Shown here one piece after another: positions 21,268 through 29,661 of a stretch of 40,502 nucleotides of DNA (position 1 is its first letter; each line of letters begins with the position of its first letter). The DNA is from Pseudomonadota bacterium (lineage in GTDB: Bacteria > Pseudomonadota > Gammaproteobacteria > JAKAQQ01). Below the pieces are notes generated by a model that searched no databases, was not told where the DNA came from, and saw only the letters and a list, made by a program, of their open reading frames with translations. The stretch spans positions 1 to 40,502 of the forward strand of contig DAHXNI010000050.1 of the NCBI GenBank assembly GCA_027365475.1. The letters run 5' to 3'. The translations under genes and the position numbers were made by a program.

Positions 21268-21369
21268 TGTTTTTTCGGTGCTTCGGCACCAGGGAAGTGC
21301 CCGGATTCGAACTGTGCGGCCGTAGGGCCGTTGCAGGGGCTCAATTCAATCCATTTGAATGAGGAAATC
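21268..21369 (+). promoter_or_regulatory. Class B leader, copy 9 (degenerate)
   Basis: TTTTTT and hairpin CGGTGC-TTCG-GCACC are intact, but the linker reads AGGGAAGTGCCC and the second hairpin is replaced by GGATTCGAAC. A GCGGCC/GGGCCG hairpin and ATTCA/TGAAT hairpin follow before GAGGAAATC. Confidence 0.55.
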
Positions 21370-21372
21370 ATC

Positions 21373-21552
21373 ATGAAAAAGCAAATCCATCGCCCACGCA
21401 ACAGAGTTGCGCAGGCCATGGGCGGAGAGGCGGCCCGCAGGCATGCCGGTCTGCATCGTCCGGACGCAAAAGCCGAGCGACGCCTGAAAAGGGAGCAGCT
21501 GCAGAAAATCATCCGTCAGGTTGTCCTCGAGGACAATGACCATGTCTGGTGA
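21373..21552 (+). CDS. Small basic protein
   Basis: A 59-residue, strongly basic helical protein (KKQIHRPRNRVAQAMG, KAERRLKREQLQKIIRQVV). Such a charge pattern fits nucleic-acid binding, but nothing specific is recognised. It overlaps the following gene by 11 nt, and GAGGA near its end serves as that gene's ribosome-binding site. Confidence 0.55.
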   Translation: MKKQIHRPRNRVAQAMGGEAARRHAGLHRPDAKAERRLKREQLQKIIRQVVLEDNDHVW

Positions 21553-22066
21553 AGTGCAGTTCAGTCTCCCACTCCATCGGGTAACACCGGCCGAGGGATC
21601 GCGCCGGCCAGAACAGGGCCGGGATCAACCCGGTTCGCCCGGCCGCCAGGGACTCCCTGCGGACAACGAGCTGACGGAAGCTGAGTGCCAGGGCATACAC
21701 CAGGCGTTGTTTGATACGCTGGAGTGCGAACTCAAGCAGTGGCACAGGATGGATGAAGAGGAGCGTGGCGAGTGGCTGGACTGGATCATGGCGCCCATCC
21801 CCTGGGGAGGGGCCTATCGCGAACCGTCCGCCGACCTTCTGGCGCGCATCAAGGCGCTGGGGGCGGAAGCGGCCGCGAATCCGTTTGACCGCGAAACACG
21901 CGCGGAGAAACGATCCGAGATCCGGGCCCTCCTGGAGGATGCCGGATGCCTGGTACCGGGATCGTTTGCGGCCTGCTGTCTGGCCGCCGGGCTGGATCCG
22001 GAGATCATGCAAAGCTCTCTGTGTCAAAAGCTCGATATGATGCCAGCTAATTGCAGTGTGGCATGA
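21542..22066 (+). CDS. Unknown acidic protein before the primase
   Basis: A 174-residue protein, not recognised. Residues 15-40 are Pro/Gly-rich and probably unstructured. The rest is helical, with LTEAECQGIHQALFDTLECELKQW and IMAPIPWGGAYREP. ATG 21542 is chosen because GAGGA lies 8 nt upstream. ATGA overlap with the primase gene suggests a stoichiometric partner. Confidence 0.6.
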   Translation: MSGEVQFSLPLHRVTPAEGSRRPEQGRDQPGSPGRQGLPADNELTEAECQGIHQALFDTLECELKQWHRMDEEERGEWLDWIMAPIPWGGAYREPSADLLARIKALGAEAAANPFDRETRAEKRSEIRALLEDAGCLVPGSFAACCLAAGLDPEIMQSSLCQKLDMMPANCSVA

Positions 22067-23067
22067 GCCTGTCAGATCGGATGACAGGGAGATGGGGGGA
22101 GCTATACTCCGATCTGCTCCCTGAGTTGCTGCCCGCCATGGAGGCACCGCTGCAACACCACCCCTGTCCGCACCCGGGGCATATCTCCAGACACGGTGAT
22201 GCCTTTCGGCTCTTCCGCGACTGGAACGAAAGCGGTGGCGGGGTCTGCAACACGTGTGGGGCCCGACCCAACGGGGTACTCATGCTCGAGTGGCTGTTGG
22301 GCCTGGACCGGGATACGGTGGTTGCCATCATACGGGACTGGGTGGATCGGGTAGAACCGGTCTCAGCCCGTGTACGTTGGCGAACCCCCGCAATCGAGCA
22401 GACGACCCAGGAAGACGACCTGAAATTGGCCTCCTGGCTGTCCCAGCTCTGGAGCCAGGCGGCTCGGATAGGGGATCCGGGAGCGGAGACCGCGCGCAGC
22501 TATCTCCGTTCTCGCGGCATCCCGGACTGGCTGATTATGCGGACCGGGAACCTGCGTGGCGTCCCCAGCCTGATCACGGGACGGGGAAGCCAGGAGGCGT
22601 ACCCCGCTCTGCTCGGCCGCTATCAGGGATCGGACGACCAGCCGATCGCGGTGCACCGGATATGGTGTACGGCGGAGGGCAAGGCTCCGATCGAAGTGCC
22701 CAAAAAGACGACTCCACACCGCTCGGATCGGGCGATGCGGGGAGGGGCGATCAGGTTGTTCGAGCCCTATCGCGGCACGCTGGGCGTGGCCGAGGGGATC
22801 GAAACGGCGTTGGGCGCCAGTCTGGTGGGAAACATGCCCGTCTGGTCATGTCTCTCATGCGGGCTGTTGTCCTATTTCGTCCCGCCGGAAGGTGTGCATC
22901 ATCTGCACGTATGGGGTGATGCGGATCGTGCCGGCATCGAAGCGGCAGAGAGACTGGCCAAACGGGCCAGTCACGTCAGGGTCACCATTCATATCCCGGA
23001 AACCACGGGGATGGACTGGCTGGACGTCTGGAATAAAAGTAACGAGATCACTGATCCGTCAGCGTGA
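22063..23067 (+). CDS. Zinc-finger TOPRIM primase-like protein
   Basis: A 334-residue primase-like protein with a zinc-binding N-terminus (HHPCPHPGH then CNTCG), as in P4/DnaG-type primases, a helical middle region and a C-terminal TOPRIM domain whose acidic residues are in GVAEGIETALGAS and WGDADRAG. It probably synthesises primers for element replication or conjugation. Its length matches compact Toprim_3 proteins without a helicase domain. The start overlaps the previous stop. The terminator stem begins inside its final codons. Confidence 0.8.
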   Translation: MSLSDRMTGRWGELYSDLLPELLPAMEAPLQHHPCPHPGHISRHGDAFRLFRDWNESGGGVCNTCGARPNGVLMLEWLLGLDRDTVVAIIRDWVDRVEPVSARVRWRTPAIEQTTQEDDLKLASWLSQLWSQAARIGDPGAETARSYLRSRGIPDWLIMRTGNLRGVPSLITGRGSQEAYPALLGRYQGSDDQPIAVHRIWCTAEGKAPIEVPKKTTPHRSDRAMRGGAIRLFEPYRGTLGVAEGIETALGASLVGNMPVWSCLSCGLLSYFVPPEGVHHLHVWGDADRAGIEAAERLAKRASHVRVTIHIPETTGMDWLDVWNKSNEITDPSA

Positions 23068-23098
23068 ACCACAGGGTTCATGCTGGCGGATTTTTTTT
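23054..23098 (+). terminator. Strong terminator closing unit 3
   Basis: Seventeen-nt arms ATCCGTCAGCGTGAACC and GGTTCATGCTGGCGGAT with loop ACAG, followed by seven T's. The stop codon of the primase gene lies inside the 5' arm. Confidence 0.9.
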
Positions 23099-23163
23099 GC
23101 CATTTCAAAATCAATACATTCCACGAGCTGCGGCATCCCCACCCTGTCCCTGGCTGTTGGACC

Positions 23164-23199
23164 ATAAAAAACCGCCAGCAGGCATACACCCGCTGGCGG
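23164..23199 (-). terminator. Terminator of the DinG-like gene (minus strand)
   Basis: On the minus strand CCGCCAGC/GCTGGCGG with a 12-nt loop is followed by six T's (plus-strand A's at 23165-23171). It lies about 155 nt after the DinG-like stop; nothing else is seen in 23200-23353. Confidence 0.7.
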
Positions 23200-23353
23200 A
23201 GTTGGGGTTTCCTGACCGGAGGAGGGCCAGGGTGGAGAATCGTCGCAGATCCATCCACAGATACAAGTTTACCATATCGGAAGACTAGATCAAGACTTTT
23301 TACGAGAGACCATCTCGTGCCAAATCACAGCCTGGTCAATCAGCCATCCAAAA

Positions 23354-25663
23354 TCAGGCCTCGGCTCGAGCTCGAGCCGGCTCCGGCGCAGAGGCGAGTG
23401 TTTCGACCCAGGTGATGATCGCATCGAGATCGTCGATCGTCTGACGCCTGAATCCGGGCAGCACGCCCCCGATCAGTCGTCCATAGGATCGGCTCATCAG
23501 GCGGTGGTCACAGACAAAGACCACTCCGCGGTCGTTTTCGTTGCGAACCAGGCGTCCGACCGCCTGGGCCATGCGACGCGTCGCTTCCGGGAGCACCAGA
23601 TCGCGAAAGGCGTTTCCACCGCGCGCCACACACCACTCGGCCCGCGCCTCAGCCATGGGATCCTCGGGTTGTGCGAAAGGCAGTTTTGAAATAATGACGG
23701 CCTCGCAGAGCGGGCCGGGAAGGTCCAGCCCTTCGGCCAGGGACGCGACGCCGGCAAGTATCGCCACCGCACCCGCGTCGATGTGGGCGCGGAGGGATTC
23801 CACGAGAGAGGGGAGGGGTTCCTGTCCCTGGCAGACCAGCGGCAGGTCAGGCAGGGCTACGCGGACACGATCCAGCACCAGATCGAGCTCGCGCCACGAG
23901 GTGCAGAGCAAGAGGATGCCGTGGCCATGATGGTCCCCGTGCGGGTCCGGCTCATTCCGGGCGGGCGTATTCCGTGCGAACCGTCTGGCCAGGGCCACCG
24001 CCAGGCGCGCCACGCGTGCGGAATGCTCGTCGGTCATGTTGGGATCGTTGCCGAGTCGGGGGGCGACCAGCATCGAGCGCCGATAATCGAACGGTGACCC
24101 GATCGTAAGCCGGTGGGTGGCGGGGGGCAGGCCGAGATCGGAAAACAGGTAATTCCAGCCGGAGGAGGTACGCAGGGTGGCGGAGGTGATGACCGCGCCG
24201 CGGGTACGTTTCCAGATCCGCGCAGAGAGTTCGGCCCCGACGTCGACGTGGCTCGCGTGGTATTCGTCCGGTGTGCACCACACGGCGACGGGAGAGTCCG
24301 GCTGTTCGGCCGTGAGCAGGCGGGTCACCCGGGACAGGTCACACAGACGCTGGTGACCGATGCCGAGCTCGATCTGCAGTTTCTCAACGCCGCCGTCGGC
24401 GGATCTGCCGCTCTGCTGCGTGTCGCGGACGGTCGCCAGCATCTCGCCGACTGCGAGTTCGGCGTCTTCGATCGCGGAGGCCAGTGTCGCCGCGGCCTGG
24501 CGCAGCTCATCGGGCACACCGGCAGACAGGGTGAAACGCAGGAGCGGCTTGCCGCCGGTCAGCAATTGGGGAGCGGGAACCCGGGACAGATCCATTTCGG
24601 CCTTGGCCAGGGCCGCAACAGCCAGGTCGAGATCGGAAACCTGACCGACCCGGCCGTAGAGCGCACGCAGGTGCGAGAGGGCGCGGATCATGGCAGCGAG
24701 TGCACGCTGGGCCCGGGCGGGGTCGAGCCGACCGGAAAACGCATCGCGCGCGATTTCGCCGACCCGGTGACCTTCGTCGAAAACGAGATAGGACTCGTCC
24801 GGCGGGGGCAGGATACCACCGTGGAATCGCGAAGACAGGACCAGTGCGTGGTTGGCGACGACGATCCGGGCTTTCCGGATCCGTTTCCGCACGGAAAGCA
24901 TGGGGCAGGCACCGCGGTAGCGGCACTTGCTCCCAAGACAGGTTCCCCGTTTGGCGCCGATCGCATCCATGAGATCAGCCCCGATCCGGCCGCGGCGAGC
25001 ACCACCGGGAGGGGGTCCCTCGGGAGTGGCTACCTCGCCGTGTGAGCTGATATCGTCGATGGTTTGCGGGCACCCGGCCCCGGCATTAGGGGCCGCAATC
25101 ATCTGTTCGAGCGCCTGGCGCAGGGCCTTCGTCTCCCCTCTCCGGGGTTTGCGCGGCCAGCGGGCGGTGCCCTCAAAATCGTCGGCGTCGTCGAACAGGT
25201 GCCCCTGATCCGGGTGTACGCCCAGAAGGCCGGCCATGCGGTTGAGGCACAGATATCGCTGACGGCCGACGACCACCAGCGGTTCGGCGTCCAGGTACGG
25301 GTCGCCCAGAATCGAGTGGAGCAGGGGCAAATCGTGGCGGGCCAGCTGGTGCTCGAGAAGGAGGGTGGCCGTACTCACGACGACCGGATGCCCGGTGAGC
25401 GAGGAGATGGCCGCGCCGGCCAGAAGGTAGGCCATGCTTTTCCCGGTCCCGGTCGGTGCTTCGGCCGCGATGATGGTACTGGGCGGACGCAGCCCCGCGA
25501 GCACCAGGGCGCAGGTCTCCGCAAACTGGAGCTGCGCCGCCCGGGCAGTGATATCCGGATGCGCGGAAAGGGTCTGGTAGAGCTCGCCGACCAGACTCGT
25601 AACGGTGTTTTCATCCAGTGGCGGGGGTTCGGTGCCATCCGCCGCCAAGGCGGGATTCTGCAT
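23354..25663 (-). CDS. DinG-like XPD-family DNA helicase
   Basis: A 769-residue superfamily 2 helicase. Walker A EAPTGTGKS is near residues 68-76, DEGH is the Walker B box, and cysteines in RYLCLNR, GTCLGSKC and GAC give the 4Fe-4S pattern of DinG/XPD. The C-terminus has EGLDLPG and QAVGRLVRNENDRG motifs. DinG unwinds DNA and RNA-DNA hybrids. The ATG at 25663 is preferred: it follows a promoter at 25703-25730, whereas the frame further upstream crosses that promoter and the divergent HD gene. A weak AGG is the only ribosome-binding site. Confidence 0.85.
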   Translation of the reverse strand: MQNPALAADGTEPPPLDENTVTSLVGELYQTLSAHPDITARAAQLQFAETCALVLAGLRPPSTIIAAEAPTGTGKSMAYLLAGAAISSLTGHPVVVSTATLLLEHQLARHDLPLLHSILGDPYLDAEPLVVVGRQRYLCLNRMAGLLGVHPDQGHLFDDADDFEGTARWPRKPRRGETKALRQALEQMIAAPNAGAGCPQTIDDISSHGEVATPEGPPPGGARRGRIGADLMDAIGAKRGTCLGSKCRYRGACPMLSVRKRIRKARIVVANHALVLSSRFHGGILPPPDESYLVFDEGHRVGEIARDAFSGRLDPARAQRALAAMIRALSHLRALYGRVGQVSDLDLAVAALAKAEMDLSRVPAPQLLTGGKPLLRFTLSAGVPDELRQAAATLASAIEDAELAVGEMLATVRDTQQSGRSADGGVEKLQIELGIGHQRLCDLSRVTRLLTAEQPDSPVAVWCTPDEYHASHVDVGAELSARIWKRTRGAVITSATLRTSSGWNYLFSDLGLPPATHRLTIGSPFDYRRSMLVAPRLGNDPNMTDEHSARVARLAVALARRFARNTPARNEPDPHGDHHGHGILLLCTSWRELDLVLDRVRVALPDLPLVCQGQEPLPSLVESLRAHIDAGAVAILAGVASLAEGLDLPGPLCEAVIISKLPFAQPEDPMAEARAEWCVARGGNAFRDLVLPEATRRMAQAVGRLVRNENDRGVVFVCDHRLMSRSYGRLIGGVLPGFRRQTIDDLDAIITWVETLASAPEPARARAEA

Positions 25664-25702
25664 GCGGATGCCAACCTGATATATGTTGAACTGTACCTCT
25701 CC

Positions 25703-25730
25703 ATCATACACGCCGGAAAGCCTGAAACAA
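25703..25730 (-). promoter_or_regulatory. Promoter candidate for the DinG-like gene
   Basis: Minus strand TTGTTT (25730-25725), 16-nt spacer, TATGAT (25708-25703). It sits about 40 nt before the ATG at 25663 in a 130-bp AT-rich divergent region. Confidence 0.55.
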
Positions 25731-25793
25731 GAGTTTTCATGGGTAATATCATGATTCTTGCAAACTATTGTTTGGTCCAGAATCAGGAGTAAA

Positions 25794-26444
25794 ATGGAAG
25801 TAGGTACAAACGGGATCGGAAGCATGTTCCACGCACGGAAAAACACCACGATCGAGCTGCCGGGCGGGGACCTGGATCTGGTGGCACCCCTGCCCCAGCG
25901 GATCCATCTCGAGGATCTCGCGCGCGGGCTGGGCAAACTCTGCCGCTGGTCGGGGCAGATCGACGGATTCTATTCGGTAGCCGAGCATTCGCTGCTCGTG
26001 GCACGCCTGTGTCCCGAGCGGTGGCAGCTCGACGGGCTGCTACACGATGCACACGAAGCGCTGATGGGTGACATCATCACGCCGGTCAAGTGGGCCATCG
26101 GATATTCCAGGATCAGGAAGATCGAGGATCGGCTGCTCCGGGCGGTCTACATGTCGTGCGGGGTGCCCCTGCCGGATCGCGAGCAGAGGGAGGCCGTCCA
26201 GCGGGCCGACGCGCATGCTGCCCGTATTGAGTATCATCATCTCAAGTACGGGAAAGGGGGCGGGAACCGGCATCCCTTTATCAGGCGACTCGTACCGGAG
26301 GAAGCAGCCGCGCGTTGGCTGGCGTCCGTGCACTGCCTGATCGATGGCGGGACACTCGATGTGCCAGGCACCTTGTCCTTTTCGGAGCCGGAGGAGCAGG
26401 AATCCGTGTGCTTCGGCCAGTTACCCCAGGAGAGACTATCGTGA
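25794..26444 (+). CDS. YfbR-like HD-domain phosphohydrolase
   Basis: A 216-residue HD protein resembling YfbR-type 5'-deoxynucleotidases. RWSGQ, then SVAEHSLLVARL, LLHDAHEALMGDI and a later ADAHAARIEY supply the His, HD and Asp metal ligands, and the opening MFHARKNTTIEL with RIHLEDLARGL is typical of phage and plasmid copies. It would remove phosphate from dNMPs. ATG 25794 has AGGAG 4 nt upstream; it diverges from the DinG-like gene. It adds to the nucleotide-pool theme. Confidence 0.8.
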   Translation: MEVGTNGIGSMFHARKNTTIELPGGDLDLVAPLPQRIHLEDLARGLGKLCRWSGQIDGFYSVAEHSLLVARLCPERWQLDGLLHDAHEALMGDIITPVKWAIGYSRIRKIEDRLLRAVYMSCGVPLPDREQREAVQRADAHAARIEYHHLKYGKGGGNRHPFIRRLVPEEAAARWLASVHCLIDGGTLDVPGTLSFSEPEEQESVCFGQLPQERLS

Positions 26445-26872
26445 AAAAAGCAGCATTGGCGATCGCCATTTTTGCCCTGGTCGGTCTGTCGGCGTGCAGC
26501 CATTCACTCACGCACAAACAGACTGCACACCTATTGACGAAATACCTGAACGGCGATGTGACCGCTCTGGCACAGCTCCAGAAGTTTGCCAGACGGGGGG
26601 ATGTCGAGGCGGAAGTCGACCTGGGACACATCTACCGAAACGGCAGGGGCGTGCCCATAAACGACGCCAAGAGTGCGTACTGGTATCGAAAAGCTGCGAG
26701 ACGGGGTAATACCGGGGCGGAAGTCGACTTGGCGGGCGACTATGCGAACGGACAGGGTGAGCATAAGAACTTAACGAAGGCCGTCCACTGGCTCAGGAAA
26801 GCCGCCGAACAAGGCGGGAAAGATGGGGCAATAGCCCGGTGGTATCTCGGCTTGATGCAGAAACACAGATAA
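26441..26872 (+). CDS. Sel1-repeat lipoprotein
   Basis: A 143-residue secreted lipoprotein: KK, a hydrophobic stretch and lipobox LSAC (Cys about residue 18) form a signal peptide, so it is anchored to a membrane in the cell envelope. At least two Sel1-like repeats follow (A-x(3)-LG-x-IY-x-NG-x-GV and WYRKAARRG; WLRKAAEQG). Sel1 repeats bind protein partners. The GTG start overlaps the HD gene stop (GTGA), and AGGAG is 8 nt upstream. Confidence 0.8.
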   Translation: MKKAALAIAIFALVGLSACSHSLTHKQTAHLLTKYLNGDVTALAQLQKFARRGDVEAEVDLGHIYRNGRGVPINDAKSAYWYRKAARRGNTGAEVDLAGDYANGQGEHKNLTKAVHWLRKAAEQGGKDGAIARWYLGLMQKHR

Positions 26873-26879
26873 TCCAGTG

Positions 26880-27326
26880 ATGCGTTTGACCGCAGCCGAT
26901 CTCGAGGCGCTGCGCCGCGCCCGTCCGGAGCTGGTGGAGCAGCTCGTTGTGCCCAATGTTCCAGATCGTCGGGCAGGATCGGGGGCGGCCAATGCCGAAC
27001 TCCTGAACATCGTCCGGACAGCTCTGCGGGTACCGGCCCTGCGCGGCCAGCAAATCCGGGCCGTAACCGAATATCCCGTCGTTCTGCCCAATCCGGCCAG
27101 CAGACGGGGAGTTTCGCGCTATCGGATCGACGTCGCCATTCCCGCCAGGAAAATCGGGATCGAGATGGATGGTTTCCGTTATCACGCGCGGTTCCCCAAA
27201 TCGTTTCGGGCGCACACGCTTCGGCAAAACGCGCTCATTGTCGGTGGCTGGCGGCTCTTGCGCTACACCAGGGGGATGCTGGCGGATCCGGACCGGATCA
27301 TGGAAGACCTGCGCCAGCTGCTTTGA
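26880..27326 (+). CDS. Vsr/DUF559-like endonuclease-fold protein
   Basis: A 148-residue protein whose C-terminal half resembles Vsr-like or DUF559 nucleases: YRIDVAIPARKIGIEMDG is the acidic strand pair, and HTLRQNALIVGGWRLLRYT is the usual closing motif. The N-terminal 70 residues are a basic helix and loop. It could be a nicking or repair enzyme, or a toxin-like nuclease. A GTG at 26877 precedes the ATG; either could be used. Confidence 0.65.
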   Translation: MRLTAADLEALRRARPELVEQLVVPNVPDRRAGSGAANAELLNIVRTALRVPALRGQQIRAVTEYPVVLPNPASRRGVSRYRIDVAIPARKIGIEMDGFRYHARFPKSFRAHTLRQNALIVGGWRLLRYTRGMLADPDRIMEDLRQLL

Positions 27327-27401
27327 GCCATCCTGGATGCTCTGGCGAAGAAGCCGGGTTGAGCGGAGTTGCCTCGAGGTAGGGCGCGCTCAAAAACCAA
27401 G

Positions 27402-27430
27402 TGCAACATTTTGTGGGAGATCATGTTGCA
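27402..27430. repeat. Short inverted repeat between convergent genes
   Basis: TGCAACAT (27402-27409) and ATGTTGCA (27423-27430) are perfect 8-bp inverted copies. The flanking AAAACCAAGTGCAACA resembles ends of some insertion sequences, but no transposase is next to it. The rest of 27327-27460 shows no gene. Confidence 0.4.
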
Positions 27431-27460
27431 TGGGAAAAATCTATACGCAGTTGAATAAGG

Positions 27461-28129
27461 TTAGTGCGTCAGCGGTTCGAGACATTTTCGCCCGTCATGC
27501 TGAGGGCTGTTGACGTAGGTACTGACAGGATAGGCGTCGAGATCATCGTACGCATGGGGCGCGAGCAAGGACGCGAGCCGGACCGAATCCGCATCCGAAG
27601 CGTCGAGCCAGACGGCGCAGGCCTCGGCGCCCAGGATCACCGGCATGCGGCGATGTATGGGCGCCGCAAAGGGGTTGGCGGCGGCGGTGATGATCGCGTA
27701 GCTGTCGCGATCCTGGCTTTCCGCGCCCTCTGTGTGCCACGGCGTCCATATTCCGGCCATAGCAAAGAGCCGATCGTCCCGGAAGTGAAAGAAAAACGGC
27801 TGTTTTCCGGTCGTCTTGTGCTGCCACTCGTACCAGCCGCTCGCCAGCACCAGGCAGCGCCGGTTGCGCGCCGCCTGTCCGAACATGGGTTTCGCGAACA
27901 GGGTTTCCGCCCGCGCGTTGATCTGCGCCTGGTTCGGGTCCTTCATCCAGGACGGTCTGAATCCCCAGCGCAGCGCCTCGAACACCGGCACGCCCTCCTT
28001 CATGCGGATGACCGGCGCGGTCTGCTGCGGGGCAATGTTGTAGCGCGGGGGAAACGCAGACACCACATCAGCCAGTTCTCCGGGCAGGAGTGTGGTCTCA
28101 GTGAATCGGGCGGTATAGCGTCCGCACAT
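27461..28129 (-). CDS. yedK: SRAP-family abasic-site protein (YedK/HMCES)
   Basis: A 222-residue SOS response-associated protein. Met-Cys2-Gly-Arg-Tyr starts the protein, so Cys2 would form the thiazolidine link to abasic sites in single-stranded DNA. NARAET, WYEW and RMPV motifs carry the other active-site residues (Asn, Glu, and the His-Arg region IHRRMP). Length matches the family. The minus-strand start is at 28129 with a weak ribosome-binding site. Confidence 0.9.
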   Translation of the reverse strand: MCGRYTARFTETTLLPGELADVVSAFPPRYNIAPQQTAPVIRMKEGVPVFEALRWGFRPSWMKDPNQAQINARAETLFAKPMFGQAARNRRCLVLASGWYEWQHKTTGKQPFFFHFRDDRLFAMAGIWTPWHTEGAESQDRDSYAIITAAANPFAAPIHRRMPVILGAEACAVWLDASDADSVRLASLLAPHAYDDLDAYPVSTYVNSPQHDGRKCLEPLTH

Positions 28130-28210
28130 GTTGCGCGTGGATCCTGTGCAGGGTGGTTTCCCACCTCTGGATTCTATAGCGTCCCGGCTTTTCGAAGCTG
28201 GGATGATCGA

Positions 28211-28483
28211 CTAAAGCAATGTCGCTGCGGCCAGAGCAGCAAGAATGGCCGCAATGGCTGACCAACGTGCGGCCAAACTGTTCAGCGCCGACGACTCGGA
28301 ATAAGCCTGCATGAGCGCGACAATCCACGCATCTTGCTGCATCTGATGGCTACCGGAGCGTTCCCCGCCACGCGGTTCTACGCCTATTCTACTGGCCTGC
28401 CACCAAAGGTATGCGGCCCTCGCCGAAGCCAGGGAAGTGCTCAGCCCAAGGACGACGGGAGCCACTTGCCCTATCAGCATCAT
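28211..28483 (-). CDS. Small membrane protein paired with the lipoprotein
   Basis: A 90-residue protein with an N-terminal hydrophobic segment (about 1-28) and a second near the C-terminus (about 68-90, AAILAALAAATLL). Not recognised. It overlaps the stop of the lipoprotein gene at 28480, so the two are one operon. Confidence 0.6.
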   Translation of the reverse strand: MMLIGQVAPVVLGLSTSLASARAAYLWWQASRIGVEPRGGERSGSHQMQQDAWIVALMQAYSESSALNSLAARWSAIAAILAALAAATLL

Positions 28484-29541
28484 TGCCTCGCTTTCTTATA
28501 GACTTGCTGGATCTGTGCGGCGATCACGGCCAGCTTCGCGTTACCGGCCATTGCCGTATCGACGTCCGTTTGCAAGGCTTGCCCAACCTTCGGCGCGAGC
28601 GCACGGAAGGCGGCAACGCTACTGGGTGCAATCATGCCGGATCCTTGAGCCTTCCACAACGTCCAGACCGCATTGCAGCGTTTAGGGTAGGGGGCACTGT
28701 GGCATAGCGCATGCAGGCGCAGTCCCGCCTCCTCAATTTTGGCCTGACCTTGACCGATCATGGTGTTGAGACGGGTCAGTTGCTCGGCCCCTTGGGTCGC
28801 AAGGTTCTGTATCTCGTTCAACGCCTGCCCGCGGTCATAGGCATCGTTCTGGATATCCAGCACGCAGCTCTGCCATCGCCATGAAGGCACCTTGGCTGCG
28901 GCGAGGGGCTCGATGCGCGCAAGGCAAGCGGAGTAGGCCTTGATGTGACCGGCCCACCATGCCCGAACCTTCCCTTGGTTGGCGATCCTCACCTGACCCC
29001 ACGACTGGTACTGCTGGAGAGCGGCATTGACCTGCTGGGCATAGACGGCGGCCTGCTTGAGTTCTTGCCCAGCGTCGCGGTCCGCAGCGATGTTCGACTG
29101 AAGGTGTTGCAGGGCTTGGACGCGGTTCTGGTAATCGGCCTCCGACATCCGATCAAACGTGAATGTCTGGCTTCCTTTGCTCAGGGTGAGGCGGCCGCCC
29201 TTGAGGCTCCCGACAAGGATGTCGTCGTCGCCGAACCAGCCGGCGATCGTCGCCAGCGCGCCGGTGATCTTCAGGCTCACGTTCTGGCCGGCGATGCTTC
29301 CGACGACGTTGTAGTTGGAGACGTTGGGAGTAGCCCCCGCAGGGTCAATCGTGGTTACCACGATGGCGCCGCTAAGGTGCCCTCGCGGCGCCTCGACGAT
29401 ATGAGCCATCACGATCTGATTGGTTCCTCTGCTCGACACGAAGTAGCCGTTAACCGGCTGGCTTGCACAACCGCCTAGGAGAAGCGCAACGGCCAATAAG
29501 CATGCGATTCTGACGGTTGTCCAAGATCTCGCGGCTTCCAT
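28480..29541 (-). CDS. Predicted lipoprotein of unknown function
   Basis: A 353-residue lipoprotein: lipobox LLGGC (Cys about residue 24) after a hydrophobic signal. A beta-rich region with GSLKGGRLTLSKGSQTF is followed by helical, Gln-rich coiled-coil-like sequence (QNRVQALQHLQSNIAADRDAG). The C-terminal half has four or five cysteines, probably disulphides in the periplasm. ATG 29541 is chosen because GAGGG lies 8 nt upstream; the longer frame starts at 29568. Not identified further. Confidence 0.7.
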   Translation of the reverse strand: MEAARSWTTVRIACLLAVALLLGGCASQPVNGYFVSSRGTNQIVMAHIVEAPRGHLSGAIVVTTIDPAGATPNVSNYNVVGSIAGQNVSLKITGALATIAGWFGDDDILVGSLKGGRLTLSKGSQTFTFDRMSEADYQNRVQALQHLQSNIAADRDAGQELKQAAVYAQQVNAALQQYQSWGQVRIANQGKVRAWWAGHIKAYSACLARIEPLAAAKVPSWRWQSCVLDIQNDAYDRGQALNEIQNLATQGAEQLTRLNTMIGQGQAKIEEAGLRLHALCHSAPYPKRCNAVWTLWKAQGSGMIAPSSVAAFRALAPKVGQALQTDVDTAMAGNAKLAVIAAQIQQVYKKARQ

Positions 29542-29661
29542 CTTGGCGCCCTCTGGAGTCGCGGCCATTATACAGCGCTGGGCTATGAGGCGACACGTGG
29601 GGGCGAATAGGGCACGCCGGAAGATGTCGCATGACCATGGCAGAAAGTCCCGGCATCCACG
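29542..29661. other. Intergenic stretch before the IS3 remnant
   Basis: About 120 nt between the lipoprotein start and the IS3-family remnant; no gene or clear structure is seen. Confidence 0.5.

Noticed and set aside
13841-21369. Class B repeats read as a CRISPR array or integron attC sites
   Set aside because: Spacing is irregular at gene length, there are no spacers or cas genes, and RYYYAAC/GTTRRRY ends are not consistent. Each repeat sits just 5' of a start codon, which fits a leader better.
24113-25045. 310-codon plus-strand frame inside the DinG-like gene
   Set aside because: The opposite strand has all helicase and iron-sulfur motifs; this frame has none.
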